Below are positions 12,101 through 25,400 of a DNA stretch of 46,535 bases, in pieces. The position numbers and the translations under genes were made by a program. The notes under the pieces were generated by a model. That model searched no databases. It was not told where the DNA came from and saw only the letters and a program-made list of their open reading frames with translations. The DNA is from Tieghemiomyces parasiticus (taxonomy: Eukaryota; Kickxellomycota; Dimargaritomycetes; Dimargaritales; Dimargaritaceae), in assembly GCA_027575765.1 (NCBI GenBank), contig JANBPT010000300.1:1-46535 (forward strand). Reading direction: 5' to 3'. The stretch's first letter is position 1; each line of letters opens with the position of its first letter.

Positions 12101-13640
12101 CGTTGACGCACACTGTTGCCCTAGACTAAGCGTGGGTAGCGCAGGCCAATGTCACTCTCATGGCCCATGGTCTCATTGTGGAGCTTTAAAGCGGTCCGCG
12201 GCGATCATTCCATCTCGGGTAGCGGATTATTTTGGGCAATCACTCGTCCGTGAAAAATGAATACCACCGCGTGGCGGAGTAACTAGTGTTTCGCTGGGCA
12301 ATCGTACTAGTTGTCGCATATTGCAGCTCTATTTTCACCCGGCACCTTTCACACTCAACCACCACCATTACCCTCCCCTTTCCTCCGTAAATGGTGGACT
12401 GTTTAGGTTGCCTGCTGCTGGTCCGCATTTGGAGGGCGGCAGGAGGCGCACGGAGGTACGCGTTTAGCGCAGGGAGCCGAAATTCGGTACCTGCAGCCGA
12501 TTGCCTACTTAATCAATTATCACGTCTCGTGGTAGTCGTCACACCCGGGACCTTATCGGAGCTGTCAAGGGAGTACCTCGGACCGTAGGGAAATATCCTG
12601 TTTTGCTTACCTCTGACAATTGAAAAATGCCATCATGACGCGGGCAGTGTGGATTACAACTGACCGACTGCCGGCCGACATCCAACAGTTTCCAATGGGC
12701 CCGTTTCCTTGTTTGTCAGAGGCCAATATGCTAAGCGGTGGGAATGATGGACATAATTGAGGGCCACGCGGTGAGATACCAAAGCAAGTGGGGGCAAGTA
12801 ACTAAATAGGAAGGGCATACCAATGGTTCTTTACAACCACGCGGGGGCGGGTGGTTGACACTATGATTTTCCACCATTAACCCCATACTTCCCCTGCAGC
12901 ATTGACCTGGTTGGTCCAACTAGCTTAAACGTGGACATGTCTCCTATAAAACTATACACTTGTACGGGTGGCCTACAAAAGTTGCCCAGCTCCTATGAAG
13001 GATGACAGAAAAGCGCATGGGGGGTCACATATCATTCTCTAGTGGGGGAGAGATGGTGTGCAAGTCGATCGACACGCCGAAGGTCCACGTATGGTTTGAT
13101 TTCAAAAGGCTCCGGCAGGAGGGGCCTACCTGAGTGGAAAATATCAGCTAGACTTCGATTAGCAGCCCTCCCCGGGGATGGCAGGGGCATTAGGCCACTT
13201 GTAAGAAACGTATGTATAGCATGGCCTCCAAGTCTACCGTGCAGGTTGTTTCGTTGAATGGGGAGAGGATGGCGGTGACAGGCCTATGCGGAAAGTAGGG
13301 CGGTTGCGACCTGACCAGCACGACCAGGGTCTACCAAATAAACGCCGGCCGGTCCGGCCCTAGCGTACCGGGCGAAGGCTAGAATTGGTCTAGGCCGCAC
13401 GCCCCATCCGCTTGCCGACGGGCTGGCCGCATTGAGGCCTTTCTCGCCATGAATAATGTTCGCGCTGACCGTCGAAGTAGACCAGCTATCGCCAGGAATA
13501 CCTAACCTTCCCATTCGTAGGTAGTAGGTGAGGACGACAGCTCCCATCTCAGTCACTGACGTCCACCGAAGTCCTATCACGGCCAGATTGTCTAATCCAC
13601 ACACCACCCAGGACGGAAAGGGGGAGAGAAGTGGAGCTTA
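9161..13640. other. Gene desert, part 2: no supportable gene
   Basis: Short unconnected open frames only. A run of 11 G lies at 9965-9975 and an AT-rich patch with TATATA-like words lies around 10240-10385. No domain, splice-linked exon set or RNA gene could be supported. Confidence 0.5.
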
Positions 13641-16600
13641 CCCACGACGTCCCCTAACCAGGTCCCCTTTCTCGTGATACAGCAACCCCCCTCCGGGCAC
13701 ATGTCTAATTTTGATGAACCCACCCGCTCGATTCACCCCTTCCCCACTTAAGCCACACATCTGTATTTGGTAATGCTTCGCCCGCGATGTTCCCCTCCCC
13801 TTTCAGCCATACACTCGCCCCCCTGGTCCCTATCCTTTTCCGACTCGCTCTTCCAGTCCCGCGTTACCATGTGTGCTAGATCAGTGTAAGCGGGCCAATG
13901 GCCCGGCGTCGATCGCCGCCGCTGATATCCCACCCCGTGCCGATTCAGTTGGTCACCTCCTTGGTCAATACTAAGGCCTTCTAGCTACCCTGCTCCCACA
14001 AACGAGCTGATGGCTGGTATGTTTAGAAGTGGTCGTCCGTAACCTATGTGACTGGGCGGCGTAGACTGGGATCGTAATTCGGGTACGATCTATAAGGGTG
14101 GCAGGAGACCAGTGCGGATAAGGAAGGCTACTTCGCCCGCAAACGACTTCATCCGACCAGCGCGAAATGGGTTGGAAGCCGATACGCACATGCCTTACTC
14201 CGGGTCTGAGGGGTCATGGGGAGACGGGTGGTTGCGGCTCTGGCTTGCCGTTGCCCAGTCTCCCCCCCCCTCGCCTCTCCGCTACCGACCTATCTTTCTT
14301 CCCCTGCTCTTCGTACCAGACCTAGAAGAGTTGCTGCAGGGACTTGTCAAGCACGATACTACGCCAGCGGCGTGGTGGGGTTCCATGACAGCTGACGGTA
14401 TGTCGATCGGACGCTGATTGCTGCTTCATCCGCTGTCTTCAGTACTCTGGGCATGTCGACTCCGCCTCCTCTTCTTGTCTGGCAAGTGACAATGATGAGG
14501 AGGCGGAGGGTGGGTGATATACGTTGATTGTGGAGTGTACGATTCGCCTATATTAGGCCATATTCGGCTCCGCTCCCCATTGACATTTACGAACGCCCCT
14601 GGCCCTACCGAACGCACCACTCGACTTTGGGCCTCTGTACAGTCGACACGCCCACTTCTTCGCCTTCGCCGAGACATGGGTGCAAACTTAGTGACTCGAG
14701 TAAATTCTCAGTGCGGTTGGACGGGCTACAACTGCCACCGCCCCTGTCAGTAACTTTCCCATTTGGTCGTTGGTATGCTGTACTAAGGGTTGGTGTTTTA
14801 GTAATGCTCAAAGAACCTGAGCCCATCCTCCTCCTTCCATACACTGCTACTCTCTCCCCCGCCTCCATACAGCCACGCAGCCTCCTCTGCTTCTAGCAGA
14901 CTTGTGCCTCCACTGCCCTCGCCGCGACACTGGGCTGGTCTCAGACACCATGGCGCGAGAGCGATATTCCTTACAGCCCAGGCTTACAATGACCCAGCTC
15001 CTCGCCCAGAGCCTCCACGCGCTGGCTGCGACCTACCGTGTCTTTTCAGTTGCTACGACTGTGAAGCTCTGCCGACTTTTCTCTTCCCTCTATAAGGACA
15101 TTGACAACCACGTATGCGTGCTTTTCTACATCCCCCTGGCCAGTTTCCACCTCTTCCTCCATTCGTTTTTTCGTACGACCCACGGTTGCACACCTGCGAC
15201 CGTGTACCTTAACCGACCGACGGACCCGCCCGAACCCTTTTGTCGACGCCGTTCAGTGCGGCCGCCACCGGTATTGGTCTGATAAAAGGGGGTTTCTTTA
15301 CGAGAAACCGCCTTTAGTTACCAAGGTAGACTGGCAACTCTGTCAATTATTTTTTTTAGTGAGGTGAAGTATAGGCATTACATTACATCCTATAGTACCC
15401 CACAATATTAAATTTCTGGGGTGGATGATATATCCTTATTAGGCACCCCGTATGGTGGTACCTTGATGCCGCTGACCACCCCCTCCTCCCTTTTTCTCCG
15501 ATTTATTTCCCCCAGTTATTCCCACTCCACTCCTCCCTCCCTACTTCTTTCCATTGCTCCCCCCCATTCCCGGCCTACCTTCCCCATAAGGGTACTTGCT
15601 CTGGTTGTCAACCCCCCCTCTCCCCACATTACTGTCAAGCGAGTCGCCCATCCCCCCTTCTGCAATATAGCTCTGTCCACCCTACTTTCGACTTATCCCT
15701 AATAGGCCGATGGCACATTCTCCGACTCTCGCTTCTCGAATATAAAAGACCAGGACTTCGCCCTCGTTTCTAACTCCAAAACCGTGCCTAGCAATACCAT
15801 CATCTCCCATCTCAATCTTTCCAGCTTCCGGCTATAGTCTCCGACCAGTGCTCCCGCTTATTTTATCTCCTGGTGACGCGTACTTGTCTTCCACCCATCC
15901 ATATAGTCTCTTGCTACATATACTTACTTGGCTACAATATTTACTACGTAACCACTCCGCTAGCACCATCCAAACCCAACCTACACCCGCCTAGCAGTTG
16001 GCCTTGTACTCCGCAGTCTTCGCTCCCACGCTTTGCGACCGAGGTTTCTGAATTCCCGAGCTTCGTATTCGGATACGCCGTTCTCACCTGTGTCCGAGCC
16101 TCCACCTCGCCACTGTTTGGTGTGTCCATAGCACCACTACCTCCCCACCTGCTGCCCCTTTCTGATTTTCTGGTCGTCCTCTGGCACCTTTGTCCAACGC
16201 ACATAATTTAGACCACTGCGACCGCTTCCCCACCTTCACATTACTCACCGCGCCACGCTGCTCTTCTTAGACTGCCAGCCTTTTTAGCCGACCACCGACG
16301 GGAACCCCTTGTGCCATTCTACTTTGATCTGTATCATTATACTCCAACCGGCTCATCACGTTCAATAGCCATGCGCCTTCAAGTTTGGGACGATCACATC
16401 ACCGACTTCCACTCCATCGAAATCTCGTAAGTGTTACAATCTGACGCCGATTCTATGTCGCTCAGCGTGCCCTGAAACTCTTGTACTGTATTGAAGTAAA
16501 GGAACCGACCAGTCAATGACAATGCTGGGCCGTCGTGGTCTAGTGCGATCGCCGCCAAACGACATGGACACGGGACGTAATGCGGGGAGAACTAAGCAGG

Positions 16601-19260
16601 AGAGAGGATCGCCAGACACGACGGTACAGACTTCCCTTCCGAGATTACGGATAGTAATTCCGGATCCGCTTCCGAGTCGCATCTATCTGCCTGCCTTGAC
16701 TCCCTGGGTGTGGAAGAAACCGGCCACGTCACACCCCCCGGCGCAACTTCCCCCTCCTCCTTACGGCACCATCCTCTGCGCGACCATCTTCACTAGCCAG
16801 GACGGTGGGGGGTACCCGATGCCTCATGGGGTGGTGCGTTAGGTGATGGTTCCACCGCGGCCGCCCGCATCCCTTTCGCATGGGCAATGTTTCAGTGCTG
16901 ACCTTAGGGTTGCTGGTTCGGGCGTACAGGGGTGCCCGCAGGCTCAACAGATGGCACCTACTTCTAACGGCGGCTGCCGTGCCAAATGGGGCTAACGTTG
17001 GTTGGGTGCCCCTACCGATACCAATTTTAACCACATACAGCACCCGCCGATATGCTCCGCATACTGCGCTTGAACTGATTAATCTCAATACTGTGTACTG
17101 TCTTCACCACCACTCCTTCCCACCTCCTTTGTCCCGCCTGTTCACCCTGGTTCGGCTGCCTCGGACATGTCTTGTTCCTGTCTATTCTACTTTCGATCCA
17201 CCCTGTACCCCCCACGCGGACTACTCTGCCCTCCTTCGCCGCCGCCGATACAATGATTGTCTACGTCGACTTGGCCCGCTTGTGTCACCCATTTCCTGCG
17301 GTCCATCGCTTATCAATCTATCCCACACCACCAGCGAGTATGACACAGTATGGAGTTTGCGGTGTATGGTCGCACACCTGGTCGGCAGGGGCGACGACCC
17401 TAGCTCCCTCTCGCTGCTCGACGGGTAAGTACTAGACTGCTCGGTAGATTCTCCAAAAAGGAAATGGCTACTAGGCGCAAACGATTGGTGGCCTGAGGAA
17501 GGGGGCACATGATGGTTTTGGGTTTGGCCGTCTCGACGTACAGGGTGTGACGGGCCGGATGGCCGACGGGCTACACCAATGACCCATTTAGTAATCCCCC
17601 CGAGGGGATGCGAGTTGGGTATGGAAGGTCTCCGGCGCGACATCCCCCACTGTTCCCCCTCCCCTAGAACCATTCCTAGAGCCAACCGCCTTGGCCTTCC
17701 TACCTTGGCGTTTACCCTTGACTGGATTGGTCTACTCCGCGGGGCGAACTCCGGTTCTCATTTCGGGCAATAGACTCCGTTTGTATTCCCTTTGCGGTGT
17801 ACCTTCGCGTTTCATAACGGCACCGCCTCCCCGTATTGACCACCCAATTTAGGGTATACCTGACCGGTTCTCCTAAATCTGAGCGAGGAAGCCTAGGGCT
17901 GGACGCTTATTTACAATTTCGTGGGAGGAGCAGTGCGGTTGGCTTGGCCGGATTTTGTCAGCTGGAACCAGTATCCTGGGAGGAAAGCCGTGACCAACCG
18001 TTGTACGATCCGTTAGCGACTGTCACCGACCTATTACAGTTTGAATCATTTACTCTGTTAGAAGTGACCATATTAGTCAGAACAGTTGGCTAACATTTAT
18101 TACTACCCTTGCTCTCCCATATCTCATCTTTACCGCCTATTTCCGCACCCCATGTATATCCACACCTTGCAACGTATCCCACCAATGTTTTACTTCCCTT
18201 CCCGCGTGTACCACAACGTAAACAGTGGTGTTGAGCTCGATAACTACAAGCAAATCATCTACTGTAAGTAACCCGACCCTTCTAGGCGATACACTATTAC
18301 CCACTTCGACAGTGGTGCCCCCCCCCACACCTGCCGGGCAGCCTAGGCTCGTTTCAGAACATCTCAAGTACCACTTCCCCACTCTCTACACTTCGCTAAT
18401 CGTCGACCGCATATTCCACACTCCACCCGGTTAATTATCACCATACACCCAACCTGTTTTCTGTGCCTCGCGATACCCTCTTCCGATGCTTGATAACAGA
18501 CGAGTTTGACGAGGACGATTCCGTCCGAGTGTACTACTAGATGGTCGCCACCGCACCTTGCCATTGCTACCGTAACGCCGCATAGAACAACCTACAGCAG
18601 ACCAATACTCACTTGCCCGCCTAACTGCCAGCTAACTTCCAAGGCAGCGTGATCTCCCTCTACTGCCCCCACCACCAATGGCCTGGTACGCGGTTTAACC
18701 CGCCTCTTTCACCGTTCCCCAACGCATTCCGTCGTATCTGTGCTCTTCGTCATTTTCACGCTGTGTTTTTGTAAATGTTAGTCTGTCCGCTGTCACCTCC
18801 TTTACCTATTCCTATCATCCTGTCTCATTATTTGTGGTACCGTTACGTTCTCTCTTCTTTACGTTTTTTTACCTAACCTTCAGCCGTATGGAATGGGCCT
18901 GCGGGCCCATCAGTGCTACTCAAAAATGTGCTACACTTTAGCCTCTCTTTCGGACTTTTTCTCTCTTATTCTTTCAGTATTCTGGCCTTCCCGCTAAGCC
19001 CGACTACCGCTCTAAAATGGGTGTTACGCCCTTAGGTCTCCATTTACCACCCGCGCCACGGCACTTCACGTATAGTTTTCTTACCCGCTTATATGCAATC
19101 ACACTCTCCCCTCTAGCCTTCTTCTTTACCCATCATCATTCAACAATAGAACCATCCATTTCTGATCACGTTTATACTGGCCGGCTGCAGCGTCGCCTCA
19201 GTCCGAAGACCGACTCTCTGGCCAAAGCACTATTAGATTTCAAGATGGCCTACTGATTTC
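13641..19260. other. Gene desert, part 3: long pyrimidine-rich stretch on the plus strand
   Basis: From about 13.6 kb, and strongly between about 14.9 and 19.2 kb, the plus strand is dominated by C and T over several kilobases (for example 15480-15660 and 18600-19130). Open frames here reach 182 codons (16880-17428) but are low-complexity, rich in Pro, Ser, Leu and Thr as expected from CT-rich DNA, and show no domain. In this window such CT-rich DNA otherwise marks the leaders of plus-strand genes, so an unrecognised transcript or decayed promoter-like DNA is possible. Confidence 0.45.
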
Positions 19261-22200
19261 GAATACCCGTTTTCGTGGTACTACTGAATTGATCATTCTA
19301 GTTCCTTAAGTACTACACTGTACCCCTATCTCCGCCTAATGTACCGCCCGGTGCGTGCAGATTGGGAGCGTTGGGGCCGCGGATGGATTACTATGCCGAT
19401 ACGGTACCTGATCTTTAGTTCGGTGCGACTGGCCACCTTATCCGATGCGATGTCAGCGGTGCCTATACGGTCCAAACGAAACAAGGCCTCTCCGTCAGAG
19501 GGTTACAGCCGGCTACAGCCCTGCTTCAAATTGGCATGTGAAGTGCCAGCGCTGATGAAACTCTTGTTTAGACGAACGCAGCTTCTCCCGTACACTGATA
19601 AGTAATTCAAAATGAAGGTGTGGAAAAAAGGAAGGCAGGCAGTGCAAAGAAGCTCGCGCTTAATTTCTAGAATTTGGGGTCCTTACGGCGTCCAACACGG
19701 GAGCAAGTAAGGCTGGGACCACTTGACCGGACCACCCTGACATGTTCACAAGTCAGATGCGACCCGGGGGTTGTTAAATAGGAATAAAAAATCCCCTCTC
19801 CGATGATCTTAACAGTCATTCGTCAGATGAGTCACACCCGTTAATGGTAGCCTAGCTGGCCACCGTAACCGTGGGTACCTTCTCCCTAATTTTCATTTGG
19901 TACGCTACCTACGTTGGAAAGGGTGGGGAAACAATGTCAAAGGGGAGGGCCAGTGGTAAGCTTTTCAATCTGACAGGGGCAGTAAGTGGCGTATGTCAGC
20001 AGAAGCCCTTGCTGTTCAGCTTTCATAGTGGGATTGGGTACTTTCATTTGTCACGGCCGAGAGGAAGGCGAGTCGACAGTAGAGTCTCTAGTCTATAATG
20101 TCAATCTTTTTTAAATAGCTAGCGTCCTGGGCCCATCCGCGATAATTTTCCTCCGTGAATAGGGCTGGACTAGAGGTTAGCAACGGCAATGGCCGGAGCG
20201 AGAAACCCCGGTAGCTCACGGGTTTCGGTAAGTTAAGGGCGATGTTCAATTCAAACGGGTATTAAAATTGATCTGTCGCTGTCGCTAGGCGCCATCGTGA
20301 TAGTCCTGCACTGTCACTACAGTCTAGACCTTCCAACGCAATGCGTTGGCCTCTATATACTAGACCTACCCTCTCCGGTCCTTCGATATGCGCGCACTAA
20401 AGTTACTCTGCAGCTTGGCATGTCCCCATCCGGCTGTCGTCCTCCTTCCTACTCCTCGCTTCTCCTGTAGGTGGCGTCACCCTCAAGTGCTTATCTTTCG
20501 CCGCCACATTTGGATGTAACCTACGTGTTTGACATGTAATTTACCCTTAACCTTGCCGATTGATGACGGTAACCAGTTTATCCATTTAACCGCTTTAAGG
20601 CTACCAACGCCCTGGCACTTGATAGCTCCAGCCGGCCAGGGCCTATTCAATCCCTACGGCTTCCATGGGGATAGGCAAGTGAAGATGCCTAGTTGGAGTG
20701 CCTACGAATTAACGTAATCCAAAGATAATCGACAGGTCCAGTGACCCCAGTTTTTGGCTGCAGCCAACCCCTTCCCGTCTCTCCACACGCAAGCAAAGGG
20801 TATGCGATAGTTTATTAAGTAAATTGAGTACGCTACTCCTCATTCCAGTAGAGGAAGACTTAGAGAGGTTGCCACGGGCAGAGGTGTCTAAAACTACAAG
20901 CTAATAAGAGGGGCGGAGGGGTATCCATTAAAATTTTACTAGAGCCGCGGGTTTTAAGGTGAGCACGTCTTTTTACGGTGCACAACAGAGAGTCGTAATT
21001 TGAGCTATCCCCTTTGTTCACCGCGCCTTGCATGCGGTGCGTAGGGTCGCGGTGCTGTGCAACCTTACCAGCCAACACCTAGCCAGGCTACTTCTAGGAT
21101 TATGCGGGGTCAACCAAGCGGTGCCTCCATGGCAAAGACGGCGTAGCGTGATGGCCGGTAATCCGTGTTAGTCACACCTAGTATGCGCTCACGCATACTC
21201 TGGCCGACTAATAAGGTAAGATGAAGCGAGAATGTAAAAAAAAAAAAGTTGAATCACCACCATATAATTGACGATTGAAGTAGAACGAACCTGGAAGGTA
21301 GAACGGCCAAAGAAAACGACCGTTAGAACTAGACGAGGGCTGCTAGGCGGATGCTAGCGAAATGGCAGTGCCACGATACAGTCCGCGGGTGATGGCAAAC
21401 GATTCAGGCTCCCTCTTTGGCAAGCAGAAGGCGGTGGGAGTGGATGGGTGTGGCAGGTTTGATCTCAGTCACCCTTCAGTGGAGTGGACGCTGGAATTAG
21501 TCCCAGTCTACCGTGTAAGGCAATTCCTAGCTTACATTGTGGTATGGGCCGGTGGACAGTCCGCTCGATAGCTGTTGGTTTATCGGACTAGTGGGGTGGA
21601 GAGTAGGAGGGGGCGTTTGCATTAACCTTTCGATAATCACAGTTTGCAACACCCTAACTTACGCCTTACAACCTCTTATACCCCAGAATCCCTACCCCGG
21701 CATACACACCAGACCCAACAACTTGGCATGACCCAAAACATTTACTCAGCTACGCATCGTCTCATTCATCTACGTCTCTCCTTTATTTCGCAGTCTCCCT
21801 GTAGGACATCTGACTATACGGTACTCCTCTAGCCCGGTAAATTTCGAACCCCCTTCTTTACCATGCTTGGCACACCTGTCGCCCCCCTCCCTCTGTTTCG
21901 TCGACGTGTATTTGTTTTTATTTCAGTCATCGTCTGCGTCACCCGACCCTTGTCGGGGTCGTTTTCCCAGTCTACCTCCCTGAAATTACCGACAGACGCT
22001 ATGTATCGTCTAAGTTACTAATGTCAAGTGAGAGCGAGGCCTACGAACTTCGAAACACTTCACAGAGCCTGGGGAGGGGGGCTGCGCATCGGCCCATTAT
22101 ATTCCAGTATGCCTTATTTATTAATTTTTCTCAGCTGGCCATACTTCAACACTTGGTTTGTCGTGCACTGCCCTATGGTGCGAACCGGTCTCACTCTCAC

Positions 22201-24248
22201 CGTCACTCTATTCCAACTTCGCAATTCCCAGCTGGTGATGGGTCGAAAATCTAAAAACGAAAGTAGTCGGATCAAGACTAGTATCACTACTACCCGCTTG
22301 GCGCGTCTTTTTTTTTTTGGAAGCGTTTCAGCTCGCCAGGTTTGTCCAGGTCAAAATGAAATTTACCCTAGGCTCACAGGCTCAAGGTAGCTGATTGGTT
22401 GCGAATGATGATGCTACGACGACGAACAAGGGGCGGATGCACGGTTTGTTTCTCTGTCTCTGGGAACCCATCCATCCCGTCCCTATCCAGAGAGAAGATG
22501 ACTCCTAGCGGTGTAGACGATGTGATGCCCGCGTAGAGGTCAATGACGATTTAGTTGGGCAAGGGCAGTACCTAAGCCAGTCTGCCATGTCGGGGGAGTA
22601 TGTGCATAGTGAGGGGAGGGTGGCTATTATATTAGGGGATAATACCCCGTAATGACATGATTCAAGTAAGCCAAGGGAGAGCGTAGACCGAATAATATTG
22701 TTGGCTGTCAGCATCGAACCGATACGACAGCTAGAATGGCGGGACTCGAGGCGCGCGGGACGATTGAAGACTTGAGGACCGACAGAGGTGAGGATGTGTG
22801 AGGATAGATTTTTGACCGCTCATGGGCTCTGTTTAGAACATGGTTGAAACTTCTTTCTGAATGAAAGTATCCTATAAACCAATCTTACTTGCTTCTGCCC
22901 CCCCCGGGACCATCCGCCTATTCTCACCGGGCCGCCCGGTCCAAATGGTACGTGGCCCCACGTCTTGTGAACAGTGGATAACAAAGAAATGGTTGGATGG
23001 AGTTGAAAATGGGTCTCAGAATGGTAAGAAATGCTTGGTATGTCAGAGACATTGGCTCGGATCTGGTGTATCCAATCTGTTAAAAACTCTGCTCGCGGTG
23101 GCTCTGGGACAGCAACGCGTCCATAAAGGGATATGGACCCAGTTAGTTTTCCACGTAACCCTGGCCGCAGCTATTATAGACCCTCAAGTTCCTTAATGAG
23201 TGCGTTCCACAGCCCGATTAATAGGCATTGGCAACTCGAGTCAGTCATCTCCCGAAGACAGTAGCTACTTTTCATTGACTGTTGCGTGATTAGACCGAGC
23301 AACAAAGGCCGGACAAGCTTCGTGGTCCTCTACCTCGTCCACCCTTCTCGTCATTTCCGCGTCCCCAGCCTATTGCCATTTATACGACCCCAACGGCCCT
23401 GAACAGCTTAAATCCACTTCAGCCACGCCTTTCTGTCCTGAATTTTGAATTAGTACGGGTCTGGTAGCTATGCCTTGGGAACCAAAAATAAGTTAACTAT
23501 GGATACGTGGCTGTGTAGTGCGCATGAAGAGCAGAGATGTCGCCTTTTGCCGGTCTGCCGGGTAGCTAGATAGCAGCTTAATTATACAGCGAATATCGTG
23601 AGCGGATGCGCTGTCTTCTACACGTCGGCTACATTAGGCCGATTGAAACCAATCTGGGAGGGGAGACGGGATGACGGGTTTAAGGATGCAGCGCAACTGA
23701 CAGTAATTGTATGGTCTAGCGACTAGCTGCGCTGAAGGTCCATCCGAGGAGGTGTAATAATTTTTTACGACTCCTGTTTGCTGGGATATACATCAGATAG
23801 GCAGCATTAGTCGTCGATTGCAGCAGAATGAGAGGTAATGAGGGAAGAAGTTGAAGTTGATCCTTGGAAGTATAGCTACTCTTAATATAGTACAACCGAA
23901 AAGGCAACCATACCGGCTATAAGAATAGGCGACAGTATAATTTGTCCGGATCTTCAACAGCAATAGACTTGAATTTAAGTTCATACACTCACCAGTCTCA
24001 TCAGCGTCGGTTCAACCTTTCCCATTATAGATGGTGCGATATAGTTCGGTCGCGTCCGCTCAGTTACCATCATTGATAAACCATCACTCGCAACAACCCT
24101 CGGTATGGCTATCGCGGTTGAGTATCTGGAGAAGGGAGGCAAACCTCGCTCTGTCTTGACCAATGACAAATGGCAGTCCATTGAGTAAACATGTGTTACA
24201 GCCACTAACCAGGCCTTTGGCTGAAGCCGAGCATGTTAAGATCTGTCC

Positions 24249-24330
24249 AATATGCCACGTAATTTGGTCCTCAATTTAGCTACTTTTGACCTGCCAAGCG
24301 CGGAAATTCGTACTGTGTAATATGCCACGT
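24249..24330 (+). repeat. 12-base direct repeat spaced exactly 70 bases
   Basis: AATATGCCACGT occurs at 24249-24260 and again at 24319-24330. The flanks are different. It may be chance or a pair of protein-binding sites. Confidence 0.3.
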
Positions 24331-24967
24331 TACCTTCCGGATTGAGAATGATAAGCAACCTTCTCTGTTTTCCTCATAACCGCCACAACGTGGTGCCTAT
24401 CATTTAATAGTAATCCTACTAGCTTTGGACATGGGCACTTTGATGCCAACTCACTGTGCTGTTCGTGACGTGACATGAACGGAAGCGGAAGGGAGTTGGG
24501 ATATTTTATTACCCTGACGAGAAGCGCGCCCACACGAACCGACATGGGCAATGACGGAAAAAGGTGGATCGGCTAATGCATGAAATACGTCCTAATATGG
24601 TAGTTGCATACCCTTAGATCGCCGACATGCTGTGTGAGCGGCAGATCGACTTCTTTTCTTTGACCAAAGGAAGCTCGCGTGGCAGTGTGCAATAGTCGGG
24701 CGAAAAGTGAGGTTAGTAAGATGGCTGTTTCAAATACCTCATCGTCCATGCTGCACCCACTGTGGGGGGGGGTTACTGCCACCTGTGGTGTACCCGACGT
24801 AGGTGGAGAGGTTCTTAGAGCCGGCGTTTTGCAATCCGGCAGTTTTGGGAGTGTAAGTAGCATGGTGGAGGGAGTTGTCATCGTGATACTAATGCGGGCA
24901 AACGACGTGTTGAACTTTGGCGGATAATACAGGATGTCACAGCGAGGTCTGGGGTTGGGGTTTATTG

Positions 24968-25014
24968 TATTGACAAGACAATTGTAATAAATATATATGT
25001 ATATATATTGACAA
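24968..25014. repeat. AT palindrome bracketed by TATTGACAA direct repeats
   Basis: Perfect 9-base AT arms (24990-24998 and 25001-25009) surround a GT centre. The word TATTGACAA occurs on both sides, at 24968-24976 and 25006-25014. The tract could melt or extrude a cruciform; no gene end lies next to it. Confidence 0.5.
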
Positions 25015-25400
25015 TTATAATCGGCGGTGTATTTTATAAAGCAGAAAATTGATTAAATGATTTTTGTATCACCCAACCGCCCCACAATCCCAACTATCAA
25101 TTTCAACGTATCAATTTTTCCTGTTGATAATCCCCTCTATGCCTGGTTGCACTGCCTTGACAGTTATTCAACAGCCCAAATTTGCATCATCATGTACCTC
25201 GCAGACGAAACTCGCCAATTGAGGCCGCGACTCCGAACTAAAGACTAGGCCTAGAACGGTTACTTCGCCTATTAGCCAAATTATTGTTTTGTGTAATCAT
25301 CATGTTGAGGCATCAAAACACTGAACTAGGCAACCGATGAGCATGGTCAAGGGGCTCCTTACCTCCAAGAAATTGTCGGTTCTGCGGATTAATAAGTATT

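Larger units (their letters stand above)
19261..25400. other. Gene desert, part 4: no supportable gene
   Basis: Mixed composition with shorter purine-rich stretches (about 22400-22860). It holds an AT-rich palindromic island near 24968-25014 and a 12-base direct repeat, AATATGCCACGT, at 24249-24260 and 24319-24330. No gene is supportable from motifs, length or exon linkage. Confidence 0.5.

Noticed and set aside
16880..17685. Open frames of 182 (plus) and 154 (minus) codons
   Set aside because: They lie in CT-rich DNA, have biased low-complexity composition and overlap each other; no domain is visible.
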